Of a stretch of 64,000 nt of DNA, positions 37,021-48,998 are shown piece by piece (the first letter of the stretch is position 1; every line of letters begins with the position of its first letter). Under the pieces are notes generated by a model. That model was given only the letters and a program-made list of their open reading frames with translations. It did not search any database and was not told the DNA's origin. The position numbers and the translations under genes were made by a program. Source of the stretch: Sordaria brevicollis (Eukaryota; Ascomycota; Sordariomycetes; Sordariales; Sordariaceae); the NCBI GenBank assembly GCA_033439795.1, contig JAUTDP010000005.1, forward strand, positions 806,001 to 870,000, given 5' to 3'.

Positions 37021-40000
37021 TTTATTATATTTACCCTCGTTATATAAATAATTTAAAGCTTATATTTTTTGGCGAATTAATTAAATATAATTATTAGGAG
37101 CTCCTTAATATCGATTAAATCGAAGGGTCCTTTAAAAATATAATAAAGGTAGACCGGCGTTCGATAATCGGGGAAAGAAGTATATATTCCTCCGGTTAAA
37201 TAATATAGCGCGGGGATTATATATAGTAGAGGAAGGGGGTAATAACGTATTATAATTATTAGTATAAGAATTTAACCGTTAATAACTTTATTAATAAGGA
37301 TTGCATTTATTTTATTAGTAACCCTTTATTTAAATTTATTAAAATATTAACGAATAATACATTTTACAATCGTAGAAATAAAAATCTAGCGAATAGCCTC
37401 CAACGACAAAGCGGGGGTATTAAACTCTCTTTTATTAAAAATATTTAAAACGGAGGGTTTTTAATATATTAATTACATCCTTAAAGAATTCCTAAAAATA
37501 ATAGCGGAAAGTATATTATTAAAAATAATAATTAAAAGCGTATTAACGTTATATTTATATAATAATAATATATAGCGTAAGTAATAAAATACTTTTAAGG
37601 GAAAGTAATTGTATTATTCGTAAATAGAATCGAAAATAAGGCGATTATTAAATTAATTAATAATAAGGGCGTAATAAATTAATTATAGGTATCCGAAAAT
37701 AATAAGGTTATCCTTTATAAAGTCGTAAATAAAGAAATCGAAAAATTCGTAATATATATTAATATTTATAATTAAGTAATTAAAATATATAATACTCCTT
37801 TTCGTTTAATTATTAACGAAGTATAGGAGTTTAGGGAATTAGAATTTGAAAATTAGGAGATTATTACGTAAAACGAAATAATAGTTAATAAATCCTAAAG
37901 CGGTATAATTATTATTAATAAATATAATATAATATATTTTATATAGTTTATAAAATAAATAAATAAAAAGATTTAATAAATTAGGGTATTTATAACGGTT
38001 ATTTATAAAAAATTTATTAATTTTAATGATTTTAAATTTAATTATAAAGATATCCTTTAATTATTTTCCTCCTTATTTATATTTAATAAACGTTAGCTTT
38101 TAATTACGATTTAAGTAGAAGGTTATATATTTCCCTAACCGTTAATAAAATTATTTTTATTATTTATAATTAGGCCTACGAAGTTGTAAAGGTATATAGG
38201 GGTAAAGTAATAAATAGGTTATTATTATAATATAAAGTAATTAGGAGTTAAAATATTAGGAGTAGGAATATTTATAGCGTTAATATTATAATAATTATAT
38301 TAATTATATTTATATTAGCCCTAGGCGGGGCGTTATTACTAACTACCGTTATTATTATTATTTTTTTCCTTCTCTTTTTTATCCTTTTTCTCTTTCTTCT
38401 CCTTCTTTTTTTCTTTATATAATTTACGTTCGGATATTTCCTTCTTAAATTAAATATAACTTTTATATTTAGTAAAGAAATAACTTTTATAATTATAACG
38501 GGTATAAATACCGGTCTTTATATAGTATTAAAATATATTATTATTAATTATATAAGAGATTTAAACGTTAAAGGCGAATATAGAATCGAAATTTATAACG
38601 GTACCGCCTTTATTTATAATAAATTCGGGAATAGAGCTATTTATATTATTAAAAGCGGAGTTAAAGCCGGTAGCGGGGTTATTAATATGAAATTTATAAT
38701 AGGGGTTAGTAATTTTATTGTATTAATCCTTTTATTTAAATCATTTAACGAAATTGTAAATTATTTCGAATTATTCGTTGAATTTATTATTTTTAAATTA
38801 AGAACGCTATAAAATAATAACGTTATAAAAGCGGTCCGTTAAACGTTAATAGAAGTAATAGATGTTTATATTATTATTAAATTAATAACGTTCGATAATA
38901 ATAACGAATATATCTTCGAAATTAAATTATTTTATTTTACTTATTTTTAAATCTTCGAATTTATAACGAATTTAAATTATAATATTAACGTTATTATATT
39001 TCTTAATTATTTATTTAAATAAATTAAAAGTAATAAATTATTTAATTAGTTTATTAAATAGAATTTTAATAAATTCGGGCTTGATTATTTCCTAAAATTT
39101 ATTACAAAGGGAGCGGGAAATTAAAGAAAATTTAGTATCTTTAATTTTAAAGGTAGAAAATTTATTTTCAAAAGTAAATAAAATATTAATACGCTATTAA
39201 CGAAATTTAATAATTTTCTTAGGAATTTTATTAATACTATTAAAAGCGGAAGAAACGATAATACGTAATACCGACTTATAACCGCTACTGCCGTTATTTC
39301 CGATTGGGTCGTTAGTAATTATATTATTAAATTCGGATTTGGAGTTATTAGAATTAGAATTATTATTATTATTATTATTAAATAGGGGTATAAACGTAGG
39401 ATTAATAAATTTAAATAAATATTAGCGAAAACTGTTAATTATTTTTTAATATTTAGCTATTTCGTACTTAATTGTATTTTAGGAATTAACTTTAAGGTCG
39501 GAATAACGTTTTTAAATATTAGATAAACTTTATTAAAGGGCGGTTAAATAAATTTAAAAATTATTAATAATATTATCATATTAAGAGGTGGCGTTAATGA
39601 AAACCTATTTATAAGTATTATATTAAATTTATTATTTAATAGCGGCGTTCGAGAATTAAAGGGTATAATTAATTTTAAAAATCGCGAAATTAATATTAAG
39701 AATCGCGTTAATCTAATTCTTATTTTAAATTAAAATATAGAATTAATTAAAATCTTAGCGTAATTAATTATTTTCGTCTTTAAATTATTAAAGGTCTTCC
39801 TTAGTATTTTAAAGTTCGGCGGTAATAGAAATAATATTAAATTATATAAAGCGGGTAAGCGTATAAATAACGGTCGGGAACGTAAAGTAATTATTTAAAT
39901 TAAGGGTTTAAATAATAAAAATTAGGATAATAATAAAATTGTTATTAAGTACGTAAATAGCGTCGGTGAATTAATTCTAAAATTTAATATTATGAAAATT

Positions 40001-40297
40001 AATATTTTTAATTTTAAAAAACGTAATAGCCGCGATAAAGGTATTAATAATTATAGCGGGGATTAAATCGAATATTAATCGCTTAAATTAATATACTTTA
40101 ATAAATATAAGGGAAAAGAGAGTACGAACGACTATAGTAGTAATATTCATTTTAATAATTATTTAATTCGAATTAATTGCGGAGCTATCGCTAAAGCGTT
40201 AACCGTTAAAAAAACGAATTTTAATATTAATTAATATACTTAATAATTAATTTTCTTTACAAATTACGCGTATAGCGTTAAAATAAATATAATAAAT
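37021..40297 (-). pseudogene. Element B: RIPed gag relic
   Basis: On the - strand at about 38,460-38,516 the reading IYTRYNYKSYFFTKYK fits a CCHC knuckle (C-x2-C-x4-H-x4-C) in which each Cys and the His have become Tyr and the Gly Ser, exactly as RIP predicts. The capsid-like part extends right to about 40.2 kb. ATT repeats at 39,358-39,382 encode a short homopolymer run. Many stops are present. Confidence 0.7.
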
Positions 40298-40583
40298 TAT
40301 TAAGGAATAGCGTTAATACCGTTAAATATATAATAAAATATATATTATTATATAAAGGAAGGGAAGGGAGAAATATATACGGAGGATTGGATATATGGGC
40401 GCGAGCTTATACCTTAGTCCGTACGTACCTATGTGATATTGTACGTAACTATAGGTAATTAAATTTGGACTATATCGAGCTATAGTATGCGTACTATAAT
40501 CGGGAATAGTCGCTAGGGATTTGGGTACCTATATAGGTAGTTAGTGCGTATACCGGGTATGGCACAGGTATAATCCTGTGACA
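40298..40583 (-). repeat. Element B LTR, right
   Basis: 286 bp, partner of 15,936-16,221; ends CCTGTGACA immediately before the TTAGC duplication. The last third keeps GGTATGGCACAGGTATAATC, converted in the left copy. Confidence 0.9.
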
Positions 40584-40588
40584 TTAGC

Positions 40589-43500
40589 GGTCCTTTAAAT
40601 AATCCCCTTAGTAGTCCCCCTAACAAATTACCTAGCGGCCTTTTTAGCCTTCTTAAATTATTTAATAACGGCTTCCTAAATAATTATTTAAAAAATTATT
40701 ACGGAGTTTTATATAAGGACGAGGTTAAAATTAAAAAGGAGGAGATCGGTTATTTTAATCCTTTTTAATTTAACACCGAGGATTTCGGTATAATATATAA
40801 TAATAAAGAGGTTATTTATATAAATACTTATATATTCGCCAATTGCGTCCGCTCTATTTTAAAAGACTACTTAACCCGTTTTTAAGAAATTAAAAAATAA
40901 TTAATATACTATTTCCTTACTTTATTACGAAGCGCCGCCTTATTATAGTAGAATAATTAATTAAAACCCAAATAGTAGACCCGTTTATATAGTAACGGTT
41001 TCGAGGGTATATACGAAGGATTATTAGCCCGTTTCCGCCCCGATTTTATAATTATAACTTATAAATTTAATTAAAGAATTATAATTTTATATAATATCGC
41101 TACCAATAAAAACGTAATATTTAATTACGCGATAAGGAAATTTAAATTAATACGTATTATAAATATATTATTTAAATTCGAAGATAATTAGTACGGTATA
41201 GTAATTTAAATCTCATTTAATATAAATAAGCGTATTAAAACCCTCCTTCGTCCTCCCTTTAAAATAGGTTATTTCGACGATCAAATATTTAAAATCGATA
41301 AAATATATAAAATTTTTATTTTTTACGCTAAGGATAAATACTTTAACGTTTAATCCGCTTTATTCATTAAGAATATCGCTAATTTTAATTCGAATAACGT
41401 TAAAACGAATATTTTTAATTATAATAATAATTATAACGATAACCGACGTAATAATTACTTTAATAACTAACATAATAACCGCTCCGGGAATTAATACGAT
41501 AATTACTTTAAAAATTAATATAATAACCGCTCCGGTAATTAATATAATAACCGCCCGAATATTAACCAAATCTACAATAATTATACTTATTATATTAAAA
41601 ATATCGAAAAGGCCTTAATAATAACCGAAGAGGATTTAAATTAAAATAACGCCGCATTCGTAAGAAATTTAAATAATAATTCGAATAATAAAGAGAACAT
41701 TTATTATATATATAATAGTAAAATAATTTATTATAAATATTTTAAGGAATTTATTTTTAATTATTTTAGGAATTATTATATAAAAGGATATTAAATAATA
41801 AAAGTAATATAATACGAAGTTATTAGGCCCCTATTTTAAATATTTATAATTAAATAGATTTGTAATTACTATTATATCATTTACCCCTCCCGAAACGCTG
41901 TATTTAAATATATTAAAAATTGTAAATACGTATGCTCTAATACGTACGTACCTTAAATCGCTTATTATACCAGTAGACCAGTCGATTATTAAATAAAAGA
42001 ATTAATTTCGTACCCGGGAAACGATTTTATAAATAATCTAATATTTAATTATACCTATTTAGGAATTAAAGTACGTATTTAGCCCAATTCGGAAGATTTC
42101 GAAATTTATTTTAATTTAAAAGTTAATAAGAATATTCCTAATAAAAAGATTTTATTAATATTATATTATATTATTTCTAAAGATTTCGAAATTATAGTCC
42201 GCGGAATAGGAAATAAAATAATTAAATTATAAGAATGGGTAATATTTTTAATTTATTTTTTAAACGTAAATTAAAATAGTAAAAATATTTTTTTAAAAAT
42301 AGAAGTTGGCGCCTAAATTATAAATAGGCTTACCCCGAATATTTTATTTGTAAATTTATTTTTATATTTTAAATAAATAAATATCGATTACGAAATAAAA
42401 ATAATTCGTTTTTTAAAAGATAAATTCGCCTTAAACTTCGAAATAATTAAACGATTAAATAAATATCGACGAAAAGTAACTATTAATAAAAAATTTATAT
42501 TATTACCCGGTAAATAAGCTATAATCCTAGTATTTTATAAATTATTATTTAAGGACCGATTTTTCTCTTTTATATTATAATATTTTATTATACTTTACGT
42601 TATTATCAACGTAAAAATACTTTATATTATCCTAATTATTAATATATTTAACGTAATTATTAATATTCCTAAATATCTTTATATCGGTATAATTAATAAA
42701 TACGAGGATAACGGATTTTTTATAGTATTATAAACGGATTTTATAGTAATTACTATAGTAGAATACATTCTCGCTATTATAAATAAGGAATTATCGATTA
42801 TATTAAATAAAGTAATAAAATAAGTAATAGAAAATTTCTCATCCGCCTTTAACGTAAAAATTAGTTTATTCGGTAAAAGAAAATACCGCGAAGTTTAGGA
42901 GGAGGTAAATCCAAATAAATTACTAATCGTTTTAAAAAAGTATTTTAATTTTAATATCCGTATAAATAAATCTTTTTTAAAGATTATAATACCCGAAGGA
43001 ATTTATATATTTATAGGAGATTTAAATTTCATTAATGCCTTCTAAAATATTATAATAATATTCCCGGGCCTTTAAATCGAGGGAAGTATCGTAAATATAC
43101 CCCCTAAGGATATAATAAGGGTTTCCTTCGTCGAAGGATAGTAAAAGTAGAAAGTTGCTATTAAAATATATTTATTAAATGAAAAAAATTAAATAATTAT
43201 TAATAAAGTCTTCGATACTTTTTATAAATAGAGTAAAATAGAATATATAATACGTATAACGCTTTTTACCTATTTAGTATTTATTATTTAGAAAATAATA
43301 AAATTAGGCCTTAAGGGCCGACCGGTAATTAATTTAAAAACTTTTAATAACGTTACCGTTCCCAATAATTACCCTTTACTCTTATAGGGAAAAATTATCG
43401 TATTTATCCGTAGTAAATTCTTTATTATAATAATCGACGCCGTCTTTTTCTTTTATTAATTCGGCGTTTAATAGAAATATAAGAACCGCTTTACTTTAAT

Positions 43501-46180
43501 AATATATTAAGGATTCGAATAATTTATAATCGCTTAAATAGGATTTAAAAATACCCTTATATACGTATAACACTTTATAAATATATTATTAAAACACTAT
43601 AAAGCCTATTATAAGGTTTATATTAATAATATCGTTTTTATTTCCGATATAATTAATTAATATATTATTTATTTAATTATTATTTTCGAACTCTTCGCTA
43701 AAAAGAATATTATCCTATCTTTAAAGAAATCGTACTTAAGCTTCCTAAGCGTTGAATTATTAAGTTTTAAAATAGATTTATTTAATTTATTTATTATTAA
43801 GGAACGAATAAAGGCAATTCGGAACCTAGCGTTCCTAATATAATTAAAGGCTTTCGAATAATATATAGGAGGTACAAGATTCTTTAAATATTTAATTATA
43901 TATTATACTTAATTCGTTAAATTATTTTAATTCTAGAAAGTTGCACTATTCGTTAAAAGAAAAAAATTAAATAAAATCGATAATTACAATAAATACGTCG
44001 CTTATTATATTAAAATAAAATTCGAGCCGATAATAAAAGAGTTTATAGCCTTTAAAATTTTCTAATACGCTATTTACGAAATTCCGATAATGTTAATTTA
44101 CTTCGATTTAAATAAATAAATTTTTTTACAAATCGACGGTTTATTAGAGCGAAATTTTAGCGTTATATTATTCTATTTCAAATTAATTTCATTTAAATCG
44201 AAGGTACGGGTATCTTTTAAATTAAATATGATTTATTATATTCTTTAATAAGGTTTTTATATTAATTAAAATCGAAATATAAACCTTCTAAATTAGAAGT
44301 AATATATTTAATATAGATTATAAAGCGTTTAAGCACGTAAATTTACTCTTATAATAAATTAATAATTATATTCACCGACCACTTAATTATTAAGGGTATT
44401 ATAAAATAAATTTCCCTTTATATAATTTTAATAAATAGGGTTAATTAACGGTTAATTAATATATTAATTTACCTCTCCTAATATAAATTAAAGGTCTATT
44501 ACGTACTTAGGAAAATTAATTTCCTTTTCGACGCCCTAAGCCGGTTCAAAACTAAGGGAAATAATAATAATTTTAAAGGAAAAATAATATTAAATAATAT
44601 TTAATTCGTTAAAGAAATCTTTTATATATTTTCGGAAACCGTTATAAATAATACTTTTTACGAATAATTTATTAATAATTATAGGAAGGATATTTAATTC
44701 CTATAGGTATTAAAAGATTTAAAAGATTTTGCTACCGAAAACGATAACGGCTTTTATTATCCCGGGTACCCTTTTATTATAAATTATTAAAAATTAATAT
44801 ATAATTAATAGAATAATAATTCGAAAACGTTTTATATTCCTTTCGATTATATTTAAACTATTCTATAAAAAGTCCACGATAAAAAATATTATTTCGGAAA
44901 AGATAGGATAATATACGATTTAAAAGGTTTCTCTTTCCCTAAAAAAATTCATTTCGTAAAAGTATATATATAGAATTACTTAACCTATAATTTAAATTAA
45001 ACCGACCGAAGTACCCTAATCGGTAATTATTAACCGATCCGTCCTAAAAATATATTCCTAATATATATTATCGCTATCGATTTTATCGTTAGATTACTAA
45101 AAATTATAACCGTCGGTACCCTTTAATATTTTATCGGATTCGATATATTCGATTATTTAATTCTTATTTCTAATAAATTATTAAAATAAATATTATTAAT
45201 CTTTGATTATATAACCTATACTATTAAGAATTGGGCGAAAATTCTTATACGAATATTATTATTTACCGATTAAGGAATATTATTAATTATTATTTTAAAT
45301 AAGGATTATAAATTTATTTCGGATTTATAAAAAGGACTTTAAAAAATATTTAATACTAAATTATTTATAATTATAACTTATTACCTATAAGGAAACGGCT
45401 TAGTAGAATGTAAAAATTAATTAATCGAAATTGTATTATAATTTTATACCTTTTATAATCCCTCTAATATTTAATTGGACGTAATTATTTAATTATAATA
45501 GAATTTAAATAGCGTATATATTAATATTATTAAAGTAAACCCCTACGAATATTTTTTCAAATATAAATTCATTTACCCTGTCGACCTATTATTTAATATA
45601 AATATTAATAATTTTTAAATTCTTCGTAATTGTATTCGTAAAAATGCCCGTTTAATTATAAATTTCGCTATAATTAAAATTAAACGTTATTATAACGCTA
45701 ATTACCGATTTATCGAACTAGAAATTAAAAACGAAATCTTTTTAAAATTTTATAAAAGTTATTACTTATGGGAAAGCCTTCGAGAAAAATATTATAATAA
45801 CGAATCGGGCCTTTTAAAATCCTCGAAAAGGTAGGTAAACTTATTTATAAATTAGATTTACCTAACGAAATAAAAATATACCTAATTATCTCAATTACCT
45901 ACCTAAAACCCGTTCCGAAAGGATTTAATCCGTTTAATCGTATATTTCCCCCTCCTAATCTAATAGAGGATATATAAAATTTAAATAAAAAAGAATACGA
46001 AATCGAAATAATTTTAAATTATAAGGAGAAGAAAAATAATATACACTACTATATTAAATAATTAGATTACAGTTATTAATATAACCGCTAGAAGTATAAA
46101 GAAGAATTATAGAATATAAAGAAATTAATTAAAGAATATTAAAATTATAAAGGTAATCGCAATAAAGGAATAAGAAAGGG
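40589..46180 (+). pseudogene. Element A: RIPed gag end and pol relic
   Basis: This continues the gag frame interrupted at 15,930. On the + strand a gag tail with Asn-rich repeats (41,390-41,580, alternating NITAPGI- and NYFNN-like units) is followed by protease and reverse transcriptase. At about 43,365-43,520 the reading YPLLLQGKII, then DAVFFFY-FGV, then FTLIIYQGFEQF identifies the palm region. A YINNIVFISD segment lies near 43,620. RNase H is around 44,000-44,560, and integrase is at 45,000-45,800, including GNGLVECKN near 45,390. About 4.6 kb of pol keeps family order, but stops are frequent. Confidence 0.8.
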
Positions 46181-46294
46181 GATATTACGTAAAAATAAAG
46201 ATTAATAAATTAATAAATCGATAAATTAATAAATTAATAAAATAATAAATATATTAATAAGGGTATTAGCTTTTCCTCTTTATAAACCGGGATT
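46181..46294. repeat. Low-complexity TAAATTAA tract before A 3' LTR
   Basis: Follows a purine-rich GGAATAAGAAAGGGGA (46,166-46,181) and consists of TTAATAAA/ATTAATAAAT units. It is probably 3' untranslated sequence of element A. Confidence 0.5.
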
Positions 46295-47206
46295 TAATAC
46301 CGGATAAGTATATTATTTGAAGCGGAGCTTCAACATGAGAAGTGTTGAAAAAACACGAGCGTTGAGCGTAGCTTCTTCTATAATACGGCGACCCCCCTAC
46401 AATTACCACGTTAATCCTCCCGAGGTTTCTCGACCTGTAATTGGCTGGAAAAAAATTCTCGAGTTGGAATTGGCTGGATTAGACCCCTTATCCCTATCCG
46501 CCAAGCTCGCTTAGAATTTAGCGGCTCGCTTAAGGCTTGGCATTTGAAAGTGGGTCCGATCACAGCAAAGTGGGTACCAAAATGATGAGTAAGCTGAGAC
46601 GAGTACAATAGTACCACTCACGTGACCGTAGCTAGCCTGCCGGCCGAGAAAAACGGCTTTGAAAAAAAAAAACCGATGGATGGAATTTAAGAAGGAAAAT
46701 TTTCGAAAATTTCGCTAAGTCTTTTTACCACCTTACTTACCCTATAGTTTTTTTGGAAAAAAAATTAATAAAAAAATTTATTAAAAAAATATTGAAAAAA
46801 AATCGTAAGGTGGTAATATTAAGCTCCGCTTCAAGTAAATTTCTGCCCACCCGTATAAAATTTGCCGAAGGCAAATTTTGCGGGGGTACGGGGGCGGCAG
46901 CCCTCGTATATATATAAATACTACTATTTAAATAGGGCAGTTATATATAATTGACTACCCCGTATAGCGCGGTCATCGCATTGGTACCTAGCGAACGCGA
47001 CGTATTCGTATTTACCTAAGTACTAGGTCGCTAGCTCCACCTATAACCACGGGTACGGGTCCAGCGATAAAATAAGGACCGATTCGTATAAGAGTCGCGT
47101 CGTGCGGCGCGCTTTCGGCGTGCCTTTCTTCGAATGACATCATTCTCTATAGCTTATTAAATACCACATATTGTATTTGAGAAGCATCCCCAGGTTACCC
47201 ATATCA
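46295..47206 (+). repeat. Element A 3' LTR, interrupted by a hairpin element
   Basis: It aligns to 12,301-12,621 in two parts: 46,295-46,316 and 46,908-47,206. Removing 46,317-46,907 gives exactly 321 bp. Its right half keeps CATCATTCTC and CCACATATTGTATTTGAG, converted in the 5' LTR. Confidence 0.9.
46317..46907 (+). mobile_element. Hairpin-rich element, copy 3 (reference copy)
   Basis: 591 bp, defined exactly by comparison with the empty LTR. It starts TTGAAGCGGAGCTTCAA and ends GCCCTCGT. Internal stems include GTGTTGAAAAAACAC, GCCAAGC...GCTTGGC and GCCG-AGAAAAA-CGGC. The last 100 bp hold the complement of the first hairpin, AAATTTGCC-GAA-GGCAAATTT (46,858-46,878) and GTACGGGGGC-GGCA-GCCCTCGT. 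The restored target TATTATATATATATAAATAC shows no target duplication unless the TA run has changed length. It is essentially un-RIPed, whereas the LTR around it is RIPed. No coding capacity. Confidence 0.8.
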
Positions 47207-48686
47207 TTAGGGTTAGAAGCGGAATTAAAATTATTAACGGCGGAATTGGAATTGCTACCGGAATTAGTATTAGCGTTATTATTAAGTACGTTACTAAAGA
47301 TATTATAGGCTATACGGGCGTAATAGTCGGCATTATTTTGAACGTAGGCAATTTCGTAGTATATTTCTAATTACTTATTTTAAACGTTATTAATAAGGGG
47401 CTTATAATAAACGCCGGCGTTATAAATACGTTTAGAGATTTTATTCCTTAGGTATTTAACTTTTTAAACTTTAATTAGATTATAAATAATTATTAACGAC
47501 GTTAATTTTATTTTAAAATTAGTAAAATTCTTATTAAATTAATAATATTCGGTAAAGCGACGTTAAATATCCTATTTAATATTAATAATCTTAAAACGTT
47601 TAATTAAATATTATATAAATTCGGCGCCCGTTTTCTATTTTTAAATATCTTTATTATTTTTAATTATAATAATTTCGATAAAATCGTTAATATTAAATTT
47701 AAGGTTAGGGCCGAATAGTATAATTATATATAAAGTTTTTTAACGTTCGTTTTAAAATAGTATTACGTTATAAATTTATTAGGTTTAAATAACTATATAT
47801 TAAGAATAGAAAATATAAATATATTTAGCGGGGTCCTTTTTAAGGCTAATGAAAATAGGGGGGTCGGCGACCGTTTATTTATAAATATTATTAATACCTA
47901 GAGCGGCGGGGTTAGGGTTACTAGGGTTAAAAAATATAACGGCGGTTTAAATATTAAATTTATTATACTAAATTTAGAAATCGCTATATTAGGCTTTAAA
48001 ATCGGAATATTCTCTTTAAAGAGCGGCGTACAACGTTTAAAAACTTTTGAAATTAATAAAAATTACATCGAATTAATTAATAAAATTATTATTTTAATTG
48101 CGGATAAATATATAATCGTTATAAAAGCGTTAATAGGCGCGGCCGAATAATTAAACAATAAATTCGAAGGCAATTTCTTTAATAATTAAAGAAGTATAAT
48201 TGAAATAATTATAAAGGATGAAATAGGGCTCTTCGTCGTTATTAAAATTTATAAAGATTTTTTTAATATTTTCGTCGGAAAAAAATTCGTAGAAGGTAAC
48301 GTAAGTAATATTAATGTCGGGGATTAAATTATTATTATTATTAATAATATTATATAAGGTTTCTAAAATAGCGGCGTTATTAGGATTAATAAAATTATTA
48401 ATATTAAAAACCGGAATGTTAGGGAGAATATTTAATATATTATTAAGGGAGAAGATTATAAGGTCGTTATCGTTATTATAAAATATAAAGAGCGTTATAA
48501 TTTAAATTATTTAATCATTGTAAGTCTTTGTATTTATTAGATATAGAAATCTTCCTTTATTTAATTAAATAAAAGGATTAATAATAAAAGAGATACGTTA
48601 ATTCGACGGTTTGTATATAACGAATAGGAAATAAGCGACTTATTTTAAATTATATATAAATATATTATTTTAAAAGTATAATTAAT
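47207..48686 (-). pseudogene. Element E: RIPed gag relic, right part
   Basis: A - strand reading with a capsid-like charged part (47.4-48.5 kb), then an Asn/Ser/Gly-rich linker at 47,207-47,290 that is cut by element A. The zinc knuckle follows on the other side at about 12,150-12,200. The first five bases (TTAGG) are the presumed target duplication of A. Confidence 0.55.
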
Positions 48687-48993
48687 TATTATAGGGATAA
48701 TTAATATAAAGGGAAATAGTAAATATAGATATATATAATTATATAGAGGAAGAAAGAGGAAAAGGAAGAAAATATACGTAGGAGGCCCGCCTTTTATAGG
48801 CCGCGACGGGAACGCGTTAATTACGCGCGGTTAGGTGACCCTAACCGTGTAAGCGGTGAATAGTAACGTAATATCCCGTACGGGCGGGATTATCCCGAAT
48901 ATAGTAATATATTTTAGGAAGCGATTATTATATGAGTATAAGTACGTAATAGTAATATGCCAATTAAGTATAGTTACGGCTAGGCTTGTGATA
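48687..48993 (-). repeat. Element E LTR, right
   Basis: 307 bp, partner of 6,201-6,507; ends GGCTTGTGATA immediately before the TAAAT duplication. Its right half keeps GGTGACCCTAACCGTGTAAG, converted in the left copy. Confidence 0.9.
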
Positions 48994-48998
48994 TAAAT

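Larger units (their letters stand above)
15936..40583 (-). mobile_element. Element B: nested Ty3/gypsy chromovirus-type retrotransposon
   Basis: It is bounded by two 286-bp LTRs (15,936-16,221 and 40,298-40,583) and a perfect TTAGC duplication at 15,931-15,935 and 40,584-40,588. The span is 24.6 kb, of which 16.9 kb is element C; without it B is about 7.7 kb. - strand coding: gag 37-40.2 kb, reverse transcriptase about 35.3-36.5 kb, integrase and a chromodomain-like end in the left arm (16.2-17.9 kb). It interrupts the gag of element A. Confidence 0.92.
12301..47206 (+). mobile_element. Element A: nested Ty3/gypsy LTR retrotransposon
   Basis: LTRs lie at 12,301-12,621 and 46,295-47,206. The second equals 321 bp once a 591-bp hairpin element is removed, exactly the length of the first. 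LTR ends are TAATAC (RIPed TGATAC) and ATATCA/GTATTA (RIPed GTATCA), a 6-bp inverted terminus. The flanks are TTGAG (12,296-12,300) and TTAGG (47,207-47,211), both one G-to-A step from TTGGG. Coding is on the + strand: gag about 13.9-15.9 kb, interrupted by element B, then the rest of gag and pol from 40.6 to 46.1 kb. Element length without inserts is about 8.9 kb. Confidence 0.85.
6201..48993 (-). mobile_element. Element E: outermost nested Ty3/gypsy LTR retrotransposon
   Basis: It is bounded by two 307-bp LTRs (6,201-6,507 and 48,687-48,993) and a perfect 5-bp duplication, TAAAT, at 6,196-6,200 and 48,994-48,998. The span is 42.8 kb because element A (34.9 kb) sits inside gag and a 611-bp hairpin element sits in the left arm; without them E is about 7.3 kb. 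The coding relic is on the - strand: gag at the right (47.2-48.6 kb) continuing after the A insertion at about 12.3 kb, then pol leftward to about 6.6 kb. It is the oldest of the five nested elements and heavily RIPed. Confidence 0.9.

Noticed and set aside
46181..46294. Start of the element A 3' LTR at TATTACG after a purine tract
   Set aside because: The corresponding sequence is not present before 12,301. Equal 321-bp lengths, TGATAC/GTATCA termini and target duplications place the start at 46,295.
46317..46617. Protein-coding frames across hairpin element copy 3
   Set aside because: They overlap on opposite strands, follow hairpin arms and are not conserved between the three copies.
46317..46907. 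Helitron or ordinary MITE assignment of the hairpin element
   Set aside because: The ends lack 5'-TC and 3'-CTRR and are not terminal inverted repeats of each other, so no class is claimed.
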